A stretch of 64,000 bases of DNA from positions 372,001-436,000 of the forward strand of contig CANNDL010000003.1 in the NCBI GenBank assembly GCA_947503435.1. Direction: 5' to 3'. Source of the DNA: an uncultured Kangiella sp. Its GTDB lineage: Bacteria > Pseudomonadota > Gammaproteobacteria > Enterobacterales > Kangiellaceae. The translations under genes were made by a program, and so were the position numbers. The notes under the pieces are model-generated. The model was given only the letters and a program-made list of their open reading frames with translations, had not been told where the DNA came from and made no database searches. Below, piece by piece: positions 20,296 through 29,451 of this stretch (position 1 is the first letter of the stretch; each line of letters opens with the position of its first letter).

Positions 20296-20319
20296 ATTGT
20301 ACCCTTTTTAGGGTAAAAT
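20296..20319. promoter_or_regulatory. Palindrome between divergent rlmE and yhbY promoters
   Basis: TACCC-TTTTTA-GGGTA (20300-20315) is a perfect inverted repeat. A TACAAT -10-like box reads toward rlmE (20301-20296) and TAAAAT reads toward yhbY (20314-20319). Matching -35 hexamers are poor. It may be an operator shared by both promoters, but this is inference. Confidence 0.3.
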
Positions 20320-20350
20320 ACCGCTTAATTTACTTAATCAATTCTTTAAG

Positions 20351-20650
20351 ATGACTCAATTATCCAAACCACAAATCAAATTTTTAAAATCAGAAGCACA
20401 TGCTTTAAAGCCCGTTGTAATGATTGGTGGCAATGGAGTCACGGAGTCCGTGCTCGAGGAGCTGGAAAGAGCACTTGAACATCACGAATTGGTCAAAGTG
20501 AAGATTCGAGCGGAAGATCGCGATGAAAAGCATGAAATTATCGATTATTTGTGCGAAAAAACTAACGCCTTAAAGATTAATACTATCGGCCACATGCTAG
20601 TACTATTTCGCCAATCAAAGGATAAGAAAATCACCTTGCCAAAGAGATAG
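20351..20650 (+). CDS. yhbY: YhbY-family CRM-domain RNA-binding protein
   Basis: This small ribosome-associated protein (99 residues) consists of a single CRM domain that binds pre-50S particles. The signature GxxG loop is VMIGGNGVTESVLEELERAL, followed by HHELVKVKI. The basic C-terminus reads KDKKITLPKR. It is divergent from rlmE, the usual neighbour, which suggests joint work in 50S assembly. Its last 20 bases overlap the end of the convergent DUF523 gene. Confidence 0.93.
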   Translation: MTQLSKPQIKFLKSEAHALKPVVMIGGNGVTESVLEELERALEHHELVKVKIRAEDRDEKHEIIDYLCEKTNALKINTIGHMLVLFRQSKDKKITLPKR

Positions 20651-21149
20651 CTTTATTTGCCTCTTTTACTGCACGAAGAAAATCAACAACATCCTTGTCA
20701 GAGTTTAAATCTCGGTGGTTAATAATTGGCATACTAGGAAATCGTTCTGCTACTTTAGCTATAAATAAACCTGAGCCATTATCGGTTAATTTTCTTTTCT
20801 TATGATCATAAATAACGGTGGTTTTATAGCCACAACTGGGTGATTTTTCAGCGCAAATAAAACCTCCACAAGTGTTTATTAACGCCAACTTATCTTCAAA
20901 CAGTTTAGCCATTTTGGCCGTGAAATCCTGACTAGAATCCCCAACTGCTTTAACTCGAACACTACCCAGTTCACTTTGTATCAATTCAATAGTAGGCCTA
21001 GGTACTGGCATTCCGATTTCAACTTCAGGGCAAATAGCCACCAGTTCCGCACCTTCTTGTTGCAGCTTTTCCAACCATAGTGAACGTTTATGCTTACCAT
21101 CGTAACGAACCGCATTACCCGCTAAACAAGAACTAATAGCTATCTTCAT
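20631..21149 (-). CDS. DUF523 (TudS-like) family protein
   Basis: The 172-residue protein belongs to DUF523, a family that includes the [4Fe-4S] thiouracil desulfidase TudS. Candidate cluster cysteines are C8 in ISSCLAG, C40 in AICPEVE and C106 in SPSCGYK; C94 and C99 are also present. VRYDGKHK and GMPVPRP are family motifs. It may release sulfur from thiolated bases in the cytoplasm, but many members are uncharacterised, so the activity is inferred. Its 3' end overlaps yhbY by 20 bases. Confidence 0.78.
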   Translation of the reverse strand: MKIAISSCLAGNAVRYDGKHKRSLWLEKLQQEGAELVAICPEVEIGMPVPRPTIELIQSELGSVRVKAVGDSSQDFTAKMAKLFEDKLALINTCGGFICAEKSPSCGYKTTVIYDHKKRKLTDNGSGLFIAKVAERFPSMPIINHRDLNSDKDVVDFLRAVKEANKAISLAR

Positions 21150-21155
21150 CTGTAT

Positions 21156-21953
21156 CTATTTACACTCTTTATCTTGAGTATCAATTACTACAGGCTGCCA
21201 TAAATACCCCCCCGACTTATCCAGTTCAGATTTATTATAATAAGCTGAGATGTAATATATTTTATTTGGCATGACCTTAAACCTAGTTAGTGCGCCTTTT
21301 TCCAGTTGTTTATTTTTTCTACTGCTCAACGTTTCAGGAACCGACGCATAGATCAGTAGTTCGTGGATGCCAGCAGAAACTTTAAATTCTCCTGCAGTTC
21401 CAATTTTTAAATCATTATCAATTTCTCTGATTATCGCCTGATAATGATTCCTTTTGTAAGTAGGCTTTCTTACGCTGACGTACCCACAACCAGGTTCCTC
21501 TGCAACAATATCGGAGCTCTTAAGTTCAGCCTCGACTTTTGCTCCAGATTTCAAATTATTAGCAAATAATTCAACTAAGTACTTTTCTTCAGCGACATCA
21601 GCAATAAATATCAGCTTATTACTCTTTTTAAATCGTTTTTTCTCACCGGTATCAGAAAGCTTCTCACCATCATCATATGCTGTGAAGCTATATTCATAAT
21701 CCAAATCATTACTATTGTTAATTTCCAGTTCAAATAACTTACTTTCTTTTTCTTTTACACTTATCTTACCCGATTGTTCAGCTTCAACCACAATCTTAGG
21801 ATTATAAACAGGTATTAAACCATGCCTAACTTTAATCACAGTTTCGACCGGTTTTCCCTTGATATCAAATACTTTAAGCTCGAAATGAGTCGCTGAGCCA
21901 GCGAATACCAATGGGCTTAAAAAAATAAGCAAAATTGCAATTATCTTTTTCAT
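21156..21953 (-). CDS. Secreted protein of unknown function
   Basis: I do not recognise this 265-residue protein. A clear signal peptide (about 1-18, cleavage after VFA) indicates export. The rest alternates short strands and charged loops, such as a repeated FELKVFDIKGKPVET-type opening, suggesting beta-sandwich domains. The C-terminal half contains GEFKVSAGIHELLIYASVPE and an ending with a single cysteine. Two other cysteines are few for a disulfide-rich protein. It lies six bases upstream of the DUF523 gene and could be co-transcribed with it, which gives no functional hint. Confidence 0.6.
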   Translation of the reverse strand: MKKIIAILLIFLSPLVFAGSATHFELKVFDIKGKPVETVIKVRHGLIPVYNPKIVVEAEQSGKISVKEKESKLFELEINNSNDLDYEYSFTAYDDGEKLSDTGEKKRFKKSNKLIFIADVAEEKYLVELFANNLKSGAKVEAELKSSDIVAEEPGCGYVSVRKPTYKRNHYQAIIREIDNDLKIGTAGEFKVSAGIHELLIYASVPETLSSRKNKQLEKGALTRFKVMPNKIYYISAYYNKSELDKSGGYLWQPVVIDTQDKECK

Positions 21954-22095
21954 CTATTTCTCCTACTAAGATATACAAATCTTAACTTCATATAACTAGA
22001 ACTCAAGTTAAATGACTGATATTCTTAATATTCTTAAAGGAATAGCGCTATACATTAGTAATAATAAATACATCTAAAATATAAAACTATTTTCA

Positions 22096-22659
22096 ATGGA
22101 TCATAAAAAACTTCGCAAGATTAGAATCAAAAAGGACTGGACCCAAGGTTTTGCATCAAAGCAAATAGGGATTCAACAATCTTATTTATCGAAGCTCGAA
22201 AATGGACAAGCAATTCCTTCAACTGAAATTATCGAGGCTATCGCTAAAGCCTATAGCATTGATAAGAATTCTTTTGCAGCAGATTTAACCGTTGAAACTA
22301 CACACTCAAATAAACCGCAACCTGCAACAAGCAACCTAGTTCCCATGGGACTGGCGATTCTAGGCTTTCTTTTTATCGGCACCGCTTGGTTTGGTATTTA
22401 CAAAAGTAATTACGCTTATACCTACGAGCTAGCAATTCAAGAACAACAAACAATTACCGCACCCATGTATTTTATTCTTGATGAATACCATGGTGAAAAA
22501 CACCAAAGGGAGTTTTCCGATATTCAATACACTTATCATTTAATTGGTGAAAGGAAAATCCACCCAAAACAAAACCGTTGGATATACTATTTAGGATTTA
22601 TTTTTACAGGAATGGCCCTAATAAGTTATTTCTTCCCATTAGGGCGTATGAAAATTTAG
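22096..22659 (+). CDS. XRE-family regulator with membrane segments
   Basis: The N-terminal 55 residues form a lambda-repressor-like helix-turn-helix (IRIKKDWTQGFASKQIGIQQ then SYLSKLENGQAIPSTEIIEA). After a short linker there is a hydrophobic segment (about 77-96) and a second one (about 163-182), with a roughly 65-residue loop between. The layout suggests a membrane-tethered transcription regulator whose loop may sense an extracytoplasmic signal. It is divergent from the secreted protein gene and its stop is two bases from the greA stop. Targets are unknown; the adjacent secreted protein is a candidate. Confidence 0.72.
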   Translation: MDHKKLRKIRIKKDWTQGFASKQIGIQQSYLSKLENGQAIPSTEIIEAIAKAYSIDKNSFAADLTVETTHSNKPQPATSNLVPMGLAILGFLFIGTAWFGIYKSNYAYTYELAIQEQQTITAPMYFILDEYHGEKHQREFSDIQYTYHLIGERKIHPKQNRWIYYLGFIFTGMALISYFFPLGRMKI

Positions 22660-22661
22660 GA

Positions 22662-23144
22662 TTAGATATAAAGTACTTCAGCAACTTCGTACTCTACAGC
22701 ACCGCCTGGAGTTTGAATATTGGCAATATCGCCTTCTTCTTTTCCTATAAGCCCACGAGCTATCGGCGAATTAACCGAAATTTTGCCAGCTTTTAAATCG
22801 GCCTCATCATCACCAACGATCTGATATTTAATTTCGTCAGCATCATCGTCATCCAGATTAATTAACATAACGGTAGCGCCAAAAATTACTTTTCCATTGT
22901 TAGTTATTTTTGTGATATCAATAATTTGAGCATTGCCCAATTTACCTTCAATATCTTGAATGCGCCCTTCTGCAAAACCTTGTTGTTCTCTTGCCGCATG
23001 GTATTCAGCATTTTCCTTCAAATCACCATGTTCGCGAGCTTCTGCAATTGAAGCCACGATTCGTGGACGAATGACTTTTTTTAACTCTTCGAGCTCGGCT
23101 TGTAGCGCTTCAGCGCCTTTTGCCGTCATTGGATATCTATTCAT
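22662..23144 (-). CDS. greA: Transcription elongation factor GreA
   Basis: This factor rescues backtracked RNA polymerase by stimulating transcript cleavage. The N-terminal coiled coil carries the acidic tip motif [17 protein letters not shown], and the C-terminal FKBP-like domain includes [14 protein letters not shown]. Length (160) is normal. It follows carB by 14 bases, an order conserved with Pseudomonas. Confidence 0.97.
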   Translation of the reverse strand: MNRYPMTAKGAEALQAELEELKKVIRPRIVASIAEAREHGDLKENAEYHAAREQQGFAEGRIQDIEGKLGNAQIIDITKITNNGKVIFGATVMLINLDDDDADEIKYQIVGDDEADLKAGKISVNSPIARGLIGKEEGDIANIQTPGGAVEYEVAEVLYI

Positions 23145-23158
23145 AATTTATATCTTAT

Positions 23159-26100
23159 TTATACTCTCTTAACTTGCGTATGCAGCTCTTGCACCGAGTT
23201 AATTTCGCTACGCGAATGTTCTTTCATTGCTGCGCATGAAGCGACCGCACCGGCTAGAGTAGTGGTGTACGGGATCTTGTGCTGCAATGCGCTACGACGG
23301 ATCAGATAAGAGTCTGCAATTGCTTGCTTACCTTCAGTAGTATTAATAATGTAATCCACTTCTCCGTTCTTGATGGTATCCACTATGTGCGGACGACCTT
23401 CAAACATTTTATTCACACGCTGACAGGGAATTCCTGCTTCAACTATAGTCCGAGCCGTTCCGCCTGTTGCTAACAATTCAAAGCCTTGATCTACTAACGC
23501 TTTAGCAACTGCTGGTAAGTTTGGACGATCCGCTTCACGCACACTGATCACTACTTGACCTGACATTGGCACCGCTTGACCACCACCTAGCTTAGCTTTA
23601 TAGAATGCTTCACCAAAGGTTTTGCCCACACCCATAGCTTCACCCGTAGATTTCATTTCAGGAGTCAATATTGGATCTGATCCAGGGAATTTATTAAATG
23701 GGAATACCGGCTCTTTTACTGAGTAGTACTGTGGAATAATTTCCTGAGTAAAACCTGTTTCTTTTAACGTTTTACCTGCCATAACACTTGCAGCAACTTT
23801 TGCTAATGGCGTACTAGTAGCTTTAGAAACAAATGGAACTGTTCTTGATGCACGTGGATTAACTTCTAGAATAAAAATCTTATCGCCTTGGATAGCGAAC
23901 TGTGCATTCATTAAACCACGCACTTGCAATTCTTTAGCCATCACCAACATTTGACGGCGCATTTCATCTTGAACTTCTTGGCCAAGACTAAAAGGAGGAA
24001 TTGAACAGGCTGAGTCTCCCGAGTGAACACCTGCTTGCTCGATGTGCTCCATAACACCGCCAATTAAAATTTCTTCGCCGTCAAAAATCGCATCAACATC
24101 AACTTCAATCGCATCATCTAAGAATCGATCCAGCAATACTGGTGACTCGTTTGAAACACTTACTGCTTCGTTCATATAACGACGCAATTCATCTTCGTTA
24201 TAAACAATTTCCATTGCACGACCACCTAGTACATAGGAAGGACGAACTACTAATGGATAGCCGATCTCTTCCGCTAAGCGCACACCTTCTTCAAGGTTTC
24301 TAGCAGTACGGTTTGGTGGCTGTAATAAGTTCAAACGCTCGATAGCACGCTGGAATCTTTCGCGATCTTCGGCTCTATCAATTGCATCTGGAGAAGTACC
24401 AATAATGGGTACACCAGCGGCTTCTAAATCACGTGCCAATTTCAGTGGTGTTTGACCACCATAGTGAACAATAACGCCTTTCGGTTTTTCAACATCAACA
24501 ATCGCTAATACATCTTCAAGCGTTACTGGTTCAAAATATAAACGATCAGAAGTATCGTAATCTGTTGAAACGGTTTCAGGATTACAATTAACCATAATGG
24601 TTTCATAACCGTCTTCACGCATAGCAAATGCAGCATGCACACAGCAGTAATCAAATTCGATACCTTGGCCGATTCGATTTGGGCCACCACCCAAAATCAT
24701 GATTTTTTCTTTGTCCGAAGGCACGGCTTCGCACTCTTCATCGTAGCTTGAATACATATAAGCTGTAGAAGTTGAGAATTCCGCAGCGCAAGTATCAACA
24801 CGTTTAAATACTGGCAAGACGCCGAGATTCTTACGTAATTTTCGAATTTCTTTTTCACTGGCCGCGAAAATATCTGCCAAACGCATATCCGAGAAGCCCT
24901 TACGCTTTAATGTACGCAAAATCTTTTCGTTTAATTCTGACAATGACATTTCGGTTAAAGTTTTTTCAATCGTAATTAATTCTTCAATTTGCACCAAGAA
25001 CCAACGATCAATGTTGGTATATTCAAAAACTTTTTCTAGCGACCAACCATTTCGAAATGCATCGGCGACATACCAGATACGCTCAGCGCCAGGAATTCTC
25101 AAACGTTGGCGTAATAAGTCAGTCAAATGCTCATCTTCAGGGTCAAGTTGTGGTTCAAAACCAGCAGAACCCACTTCTAAACCACGTAGCGCTTTTTGTA
25201 ATGACTCTTGGAAATTACGACCAATCGCCATCACTTCACCTACTGATTTCATTTGTGTAGTTAAAGTGGCGTCCGAATTCGGGAATTTCTCGAAATTAAA
25301 GCGTGGAATTTTAGTAACAACATAATCGATAGTTGGCTCAAATGATGCTGGAGTTGCGCCACCTGTAATATCGTTTTGCAACTCATCAAGGGTGTAACCA
25401 ACGGCTAATTTTGCTGCCACTTTTGCAATTGGGAAGCCTGTAGCTTTTGAAGCCAAAGCTGATGAGCGCGAAACACGTGGATTCATTTCAATAATAGTCA
25501 TGCGACCATTTTTCGGATTCACCGCAAACTGTACATTTGAACCGCCCGTTTCAACACCAATCTCACGCAAAACTGCCAAAGAGGCATCACGCATGATTTG
25601 GTATTCTTTATCCGTTAAAGTTTGCGCTGGCGCAACGGTAATCGAGTCACCAGTGTGCACGCCCATTGGATCAAAGTTTTCAATCGAACAGATAATGATA
25701 CAGTTGTCGTTCTTATCACGAACCACTTCCATCTCATATTCTTTCCAACCAATTAAAGATTCATCAATCAATAATTCATTAGTTGGCGAAAGGTCTAAAC
25801 CTCGCGCGCAAATTTCTTCAAATTCTTCTTTGTTATATGCAATGCCGCCGCCGGTACCACCCATAGTAAACGATGGGCGAATAATACAAGGGAAGCCAAC
25901 TTCTTGTTGAACTTTCCACGCTTCTTCTAAGCTATGCGCAACGTCTTGTTTTGGCTGGTCTAAGCCAATCTTTGACATGGCTTTAGCAAACAATTCACGA
26001 TCTTCTGCTTTATCAATCGCTTCACGAGTCGCGCCAATCATTTCTACGCCATAGATTTCTAATACGCCACGCGAGGCTAAGTCTAGTGCACAGTTAAGCG

Positions 26101-26383
26101 CCGTTTGACCACCCATGGTTGGCAAGATAGCGTCAGGTCTTTCTTTCTCAATAATTTTAGCAACAACTTCCCAGTGAATTGGCTCGATATAAGTTGCATC
26201 GGCCATGTTTGGATCAGTCATAATAGTTGCAGGATTTGAGTTAACCAAAATAACTCGATAACCCTCTTCGCGAAGTGCTTTACAAGCTTGTGCGCCCGAA
26301 TAATCAAACTCACACGCCTGACCAATAATGATAGGGCCAGCACCTAAAATCAAAATACTTTTTATATCAGTACGTTTTGGCAT
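23159..26383 (-). CDS. carB: Carbamoyl-phosphate synthase large subunit
   Basis: This is the synthetase subunit that makes carbamoyl phosphate from bicarbonate, ATP and ammonia for pyrimidine and arginine synthesis. The 1074 residues contain two homologous ATP-grasp halves (about 1-550 and 551-935) and a C-terminal allosteric MGS-like domain with [17 protein letters not shown]. Motifs [20 protein letters not shown] and [20 protein letters not shown] mark the two halves. It is preceded by carA after 11 bases. Confidence 0.98.
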   Translation of the reverse strand: MPKRTDIKSILILGAGPIIIGQACEFDYSGAQACKALREEGYRVILVNSNPATIMTDPNMADATYIEPIHWEVVAKIIEKERPDAILPTMGGQTALNCALDLASRGVLEIYGVEMIGATREAIDKAEDRELFAKAMSKIGLDQPKQDVAHSLEEAWKVQQEVGFPCIIRPSFTMGGTGGGIAYNKEEFEEICARGLDLSPTNELLIDESLIGWKEYEMEVVRDKNDNCIIICSIENFDPMGVHTGDSITVAPAQTLTDKEYQIMRDASLAVLREIGVETGGSNVQFAVNPKNGRMTIIEMNPRVSRSSALASKATGFPIAKVAAKLAVGYTLDELQNDITGGATPASFEPTIDYVVTKIPRFNFEKFPNSDATLTTQMKSVGEVMAIGRNFQESLQKALRGLEVGSAGFEPQLDPEDEHLTDLLRQRLRIPGAERIWYVADAFRNGWSLEKVFEYTNIDRWFLVQIEELITIEKTLTEMSLSELNEKILRTLKRKGFSDMRLADIFAASEKEIRKLRKNLGVLPVFKRVDTCAAEFSTSTAYMYSSYDEECEAVPSDKEKIMILGGGPNRIGQGIEFDYCCVHAAFAMREDGYETIMVNCNPETVSTDYDTSDRLYFEPVTLEDVLAIVDVEKPKGVIVHYGGQTPLKLARDLEAAGVPIIGTSPDAIDRAEDRERFQRAIERLNLLQPPNRTARNLEEGVRLAEEIGYPLVVRPSYVLGGRAMEIVYNEDELRRYMNEAVSVSNESPVLLDRFLDDAIEVDVDAIFDGEEILIGGVMEHIEQAGVHSGDSACSIPPFSLGQEVQDEMRRQMLVMAKELQVRGLMNAQFAIQGDKIFILEVNPRASRTVPFVSKATSTPLAKVAASVMAGKTLKETGFTQEIIPQYYSVKEPVFPFNKFPGSDPILTPEMKSTGEAMGVGKTFGEAFYKAKLGGGQAVPMSGQVVISVREADRPNLPAVAKALVDQGFELLATGGTARTIVEAGIPCQRVNKMFEGRPHIVDTIKNGEVDYIINTTEGKQAIADSYLIRRSALQHKIPYTTTLAGAVASCAAMKEHSRSEINSVQELHTQVKRV

Positions 26384-26394
26384 CTCAATCTTAC

Positions 26395-27546
26395 CTATAC
26401 TTTGTGTTGAGTCATTAGTTCAATGAAGTGATCAAATAAAGGCGCTGCATCATGCGGGCCAGGACTTGCTTCTGGGTGTCCCTGGAAACTAAATGCTGGT
26501 TGATCCGTTCTATGGATACCTTGTAATGATCCGTCGAATAACGAACGATGCGTTGCCCGAAGATTTTCCGGCAAAGTTTCTTCGTCGGCAGCAAAGCCAT
26601 GATTCTGACTGGTAATTAACACCGTTTTATCATCTAAATTTTGGACCGGATGATTAGCGCCGTGATGGCCAAATTTCATCTTTACGGTTTTTGCACCACT
26701 GGCTAGAGCCAATAATTGGTGGCCTAAGCAGATGCCGAAAGTTGGAGTTCCTGTTGCGACAATTTCTTTAATCGCATCAATAGCATAATCACATGGCTCT
26801 GGATCGCCCGGCCCGTTGGATAAGAAAACACCATCTGGATTCATGGCTAACACTTCACCAGCCGGCGTTTGCGCAGGCACTACCGTTAAGTCACAGCCAC
26901 GATCCGTTAGCATTCTTAAGATGTTGCGTTTTACGCCATAGTCATAAGCCACAACTTTAAATTTCTTATCTTCAAGCTTGCCATGACCTTTACCTAGCTC
27001 CCAAGAAGTGGCATCCCATTGATAGGTTTCTTTTGTGCAAACTTCTTTTGCTAAATCCATGCCTTTTAAGCCAGGGAATTGTTTAGCTAGTTCTAGAGCT
27101 TTCTCTTCGCTAATGTCACCTGACATTAAGCATCCATTTTGCGCACCCTTATCTCGTAAGATTCGAGTCAGGCGTCGAGTATCGATGTCAGCAATCGCTA
27201 CTTTATTATGGCGCTTTAAATATTCTGGCAGGGTTTCTTCAGAACGAAAGTTACTTTGTAGTAACGGCAAATCACGAATAATTAAGGCTTCTGCCCAAAC
27301 TTGATTTGATTCTTCATCTTCAGCGTTTGTACCAGTGTTACCGATATGCGGATAAGTCAATGTCACCATCTGTTTGGCGTAAGAAGGATCCGTTAGGATT
27401 TCTTGATAGCCAGTCATGGCGGTATTAAAAACGACTTCACCGACGGCATGGCCATCTGCGCCAATAGAAGTACCACGGAAAACACTGCCATCTTCTAGGA
27501 CGAGAATGGCGGGCTGAAGCTCTTGAAAAGGCTGTTGGGCTGACAA
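26395..27546 (-). CDS. carA: Carbamoyl-phosphate synthase small subunit
   Basis: This is the glutaminase subunit that delivers ammonia to CarB. The class I amidotransferase domain shows the catalytic cysteine in [15 protein letters not shown] and the histidine/glutamate in [19 protein letters not shown]. The N-terminal part has [20 protein letters not shown] place the start at TTG 27546-27544 because a GGAGG lies five bases upstream; a TTG 12 bases earlier overlaps that site. A structured leader precedes it (see 27591-27652). Confidence 0.97.
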   Translation of the reverse strand: MSAQQPFQELQPAILVLEDGSVFRGTSIGADGHAVGEVVFNTAMTGYQEILTDPSYAKQMVTLTYPHIGNTGTNAEDEESNQVWAEALIIRDLPLLQSNFRSEETLPEYLKRHNKVAIADIDTRRLTRILRDKGAQNGCLMSGDISEEKALELAKQFPGLKGMDLAKEVCTKETYQWDATSWELGKGHGKLEDKKFKVVAYDYGVKRNILRMLTDRGCDLTVVPAQTPAGEVLAMNPDGVFLSNGPGDPEPCDYAIDAIKEIVATGTPTFGICLGHQLLALASGAKTVKMKFGHHGANHPVQNLDDKTVLITSQNHGFAADEETLPENLRATHRSLFDGSLQGIHRTDQPAFSFQGHPEASPGPHDAAPLFDHFIELMTQHKV

Positions 27547-27590
27547 AGAAACCTCCAAAAAATATGCTCAAGCTACTGCAAAAATAGGGT

Positions 27591-27652
27591 GCAAAAAATC
27601 CAGACTCATTCATTAATGAGTCCGTAACTATCAAGTTTCACGGATTTTTGGC
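27591..27652 (-). promoter_or_regulatory. Structured leader of carA
   Basis: In the carA 5' leader GCCAAAAATCC (27652-27642) can pair with GGATTTTTTGC (27601-27591) at 10 of 11 positions. Inside lies a perfect hairpin GACTCATT/AATGAGTC (27603-27622). The predicted transcript start near 27657 is right at the first arm. It may be an attenuation or stability element; no known pyrimidine or arginine box is matched. Confidence 0.35.
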
Positions 27653-27663
27653 AAATTCGCGCT

Positions 27664-27693
27664 ATTTTAAGGGATCGCTCGTTTTAAGTCTAA
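27664..27693 (-). promoter_or_regulatory. Probable carAB promoter
   Basis: On the minus strand TTAGAC (27693-27688) and TAAAAT (27669-27664) are spaced by 18 bases. This would give a leader of about 110 bases. Confidence 0.5.
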
Positions 27694-27769
27694 TGAAATT
27701 CGCTTGAATCGAGTGAAGTTTGGAAAAGATTAACTAATCGATTTGTATTTCTTCGCCTATGGCAAATAC

Positions 27770-27898
27770 AAAAGAAAAAGGGCGCTATTCGCGCCCATTT
27801 TCGTTTGGCCTCATGCCAGTTTTAGATGCTCCCTGCGACTTCCGTGTTTCACCATGTCCATCGGCTTTGTCTTCCTTAGATGTACCTCCTTGGTACAG
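27770..27898 (-). ncRNA. Candidate Rsm/Csr-type regulatory RNA (CsrA sponge)
   Basis: About 128 bases on the minus strand carry five GGA motifs in under 75 bases (plus-strand TCC at 27830, 27841, 27857, 27873, 27887). The first sits in the loop of GTACC-AAGGA-GGTAC (27882-27896) and the second in TCT-AAGGA-AGA (27870-27880). GGA in a hairpin loop is the CsrA/RsmA binding signature. A TTGCAA/TAAATT promoter precedes it and a GC-rich terminator ends it. Its role would be to sequester CsrA, as RsmY/RsmZ do. No long reading frame with a ribosome-binding site occupies this strand. Family membership is inferred from motif density. Confidence 0.62.
27775..27796 (-). terminator. Terminator of the candidate Rsm RNA
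   Basis: GGGCGC and GCGCCC (27780-27785, 27791-27796) pair around a five-base loop, followed on the minus strand by TTTTTC. The T-run shows that the transcript reads on the minus strand, from the dapB side. Confidence 0.8.
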
Positions 27899-27903
27899 GA
27901 TTT

Positions 27904-27931
27904 AATTTACGCTTATTTTTTATGATTGCAA
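27904..27931 (-). promoter_or_regulatory. Promoter of the candidate Rsm RNA
   Basis: On the minus strand TTGCAA (27931-27926) and TAAATT (27909-27904) are spaced by 16 bases, with initiation expected near 27897, at the base of the first hairpin. Confidence 0.55.
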
Positions 27932-27990
27932 TACAGCTTTCAAACGCTGAACCTAAATCATAAAAACAATTATTTTATAAAATACAATGG

Positions 27991-28098
27991 CTTACATGAA
28001 AAACCACAGGATCATTAAACAAAAACGGGTTCAAAACCGACCTATTTCTGGTTAAATTTTAGGCTATAACTTACAGGTGGAATGGACAATCTCTTACA
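27991..28098 (-). promoter_or_regulatory. Possible GacA activator sites upstream of the Rsm RNA
   Basis: TGTAAG occurs three times on the minus strand (28098, 28075 and 27996 leftward). The middle one reads TGTAAG-N6-CCTAAA, matching four of six positions of the second half of the GacA box (TGTAAG-N6-CTTACA), about 170 bases upstream of the start. GacA boxes of rsm genes lie at similar distances. The remaining bases up to dapB show nothing else. Confidence 0.4.
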
Positions 28099-28145
28099 AA
28101 ATATTCTTATTTAGGATGTCAGATTTATGACAATAAGTGATGGAG

Positions 28146-28952
28146 TTAGTATTTTTCCCGATTTTGTAACATATCTTGCATGCTATAAAGCCCTTCGGAC
28201 TGCTTAGCCAGCCATTTTGCAGCTTCAATGGCACCTTGAGCAAAACATTGACGAGATTGTGCTTCATGTTTTATCGACAATAATTCTCCGTTTAGAGCAA
28301 AAGTCACATCATGAGTACCGACAATTTCACCCGCTCTCATCACAGAAAAACCAATTTCGCCAGCTTTGCGCTCACCCGAACGTTCAAATTGGGCAATATC
28401 ACCCAACGATTTCCCTTGTGAAGTTGCAATGGCATCGCCAATGGTTAATGCAGTACCAGAAGGCGCATCTATTTTATGCTTGTGATGCGCTTCAAAGATT
28501 TCGATGTCGGCTTGCTCGCCCAATAACTTTGTCGCTTGCTGTACTAAGTTAATTAAAGCATTCACCCCTAAGCTGTAATTGGCCGACAGCATGATCGGAA
28601 TATTTTTCGATGCTTGTTCAATTAATTCTAATTGCTCATTGGTAAAGCCAGTAGTTCCAATTACCATAGGAATCTTGGCTTGCTGGGCAAGCTGCAAAAT
28701 TCCCATACTATGCTCAGGCAGGCTAAAATCGACTAAAACTTCTCCCTCTTGAAAAGCTTCGTTATAGTTAGCACCAAGAAGCTTACCTTGAGGATTGGCA
28801 CCAATGATATAACCAATATCAGTTCCAATAAGCGGGTGATTTTCTCTTGCCATTGCTGCAGAAATAACTGTTGCTGCGTCACTTACAACAGTAGTAAGTA
28901 ATTCCTTACCCATACGGCCAGTGGCCGCATTAATGACAATAGAAGTAATCAT
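28146..28952 (-). CDS. dapB: 4-hydroxy-tetrahydrodipicolinate reductase
   Basis: This enzyme makes tetrahydrodipicolinate for lysine and diaminopimelate, hence peptidoglycan. The nucleotide-binding motif is NAATGRMGKEL. The catalytic region is EAHHKHKIDAPSGTAL, and GTTGF lies at the domain junction. Length (268) is normal. Its start overlaps the stop of the upstream secreted-protein gene by one base. In Pseudomonas dapB sits between dnaJ and carA; the same order holds here with added genes. Confidence 0.97.
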   Translation of the reverse strand: MITSIVINAATGRMGKELLTTVVSDAATVISAAMARENHPLIGTDIGYIIGANPQGKLLGANYNEAFQEGEVLVDFSLPEHSMGILQLAQQAKIPMVIGTTGFTNEQLELIEQASKNIPIMLSANYSLGVNALINLVQQATKLLGEQADIEIFEAHHKHKIDAPSGTALTIGDAIATSQGKSLGDIAQFERSGERKAGEIGFSVMRAGEIVGTHDVTFALNGELLSIKHEAQSRQCFAQGAIEAAKWLAKQSEGLYSMQDMLQNREKY

Positions 28953-29371
28953 TAAGCTTTACAATTTTCCTCGTTAACAGAACTCTCAACACCTTTAGCG
29001 ATTTGACTAAGGCTCATATATTTTACATTAGCATCTCGACGACCACCCCATTCCATATCTCGGATTTCAGGAAAGTTAGTCATAGTTAAAGCGATTAATG
29101 GCTGTTGCAAATCTACCATAAAAGAATGCTTAAATTTCGATTGGGTATGCTTTTCTGTTACCACTAATAAGCAAGCCAATTTTTGCTTTTTCTCTTCAGG
29201 CAAAATCTTCCTGGTGTTTGCAACCGGATATTTAGCCAAATATGTTGCCGGATTATAATCGGCCTTTGAACTATACTCTGGTGGAATTTGAAAATCAGGA
29301 TAAACCACCGTCTGTGCTGAAACTGGAACAGAAACGAATAAAAAAGAAAAGAATAAAGCAGCTTTTAACAT
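28952..29371 (-). CDS. Small secreted protein of unknown function
   Basis: A 139-residue protein with a signal peptide (about 1-19, cleavage after VSA). I do not recognise a family. The mature part has two cysteines (in KLACLLVV and at ENCKA near the end), which could form a disulfide, and the segment KQPLIALTMTNF-like strands before MEWGGRRDANVKYMSL. It is one base from dapB and thus probably co-transcribed with it, though no functional link is evident. Confidence 0.6.
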   Translation of the reverse strand: MLKAALFFSFLFVSVPVSAQTVVYPDFQIPPEYSSKADYNPATYLAKYPVANTRKILPEEKKQKLACLLVVTEKHTQSKFKHSFMVDLQQPLIALTMTNFPEIRDMEWGGRRDANVKYMSLSQIAKGVESSVNEENCKA

Positions 29372-29451
29372 GAAATCTCTTTGGCTTGGTTAAATCAAGG
29401 CACACAATACCGAATATAGGGCATATAGATCAAGCAAGTACTGTCTAATTT

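Noticed and set aside
27603-27622. carA leader palindrome as an arginine (ARG) box
   Set aside because: Its arms GACTCATT/AATGAGTC do not match the TGAAT-N-ATTCA spacing of ARG boxes.
27743-27925. Plus-strand 60-residue frame over the carA-dapB gap
   Set aside because: No ribosome-binding site; the region is better explained by a minus-strand RNA with promoter and terminator.
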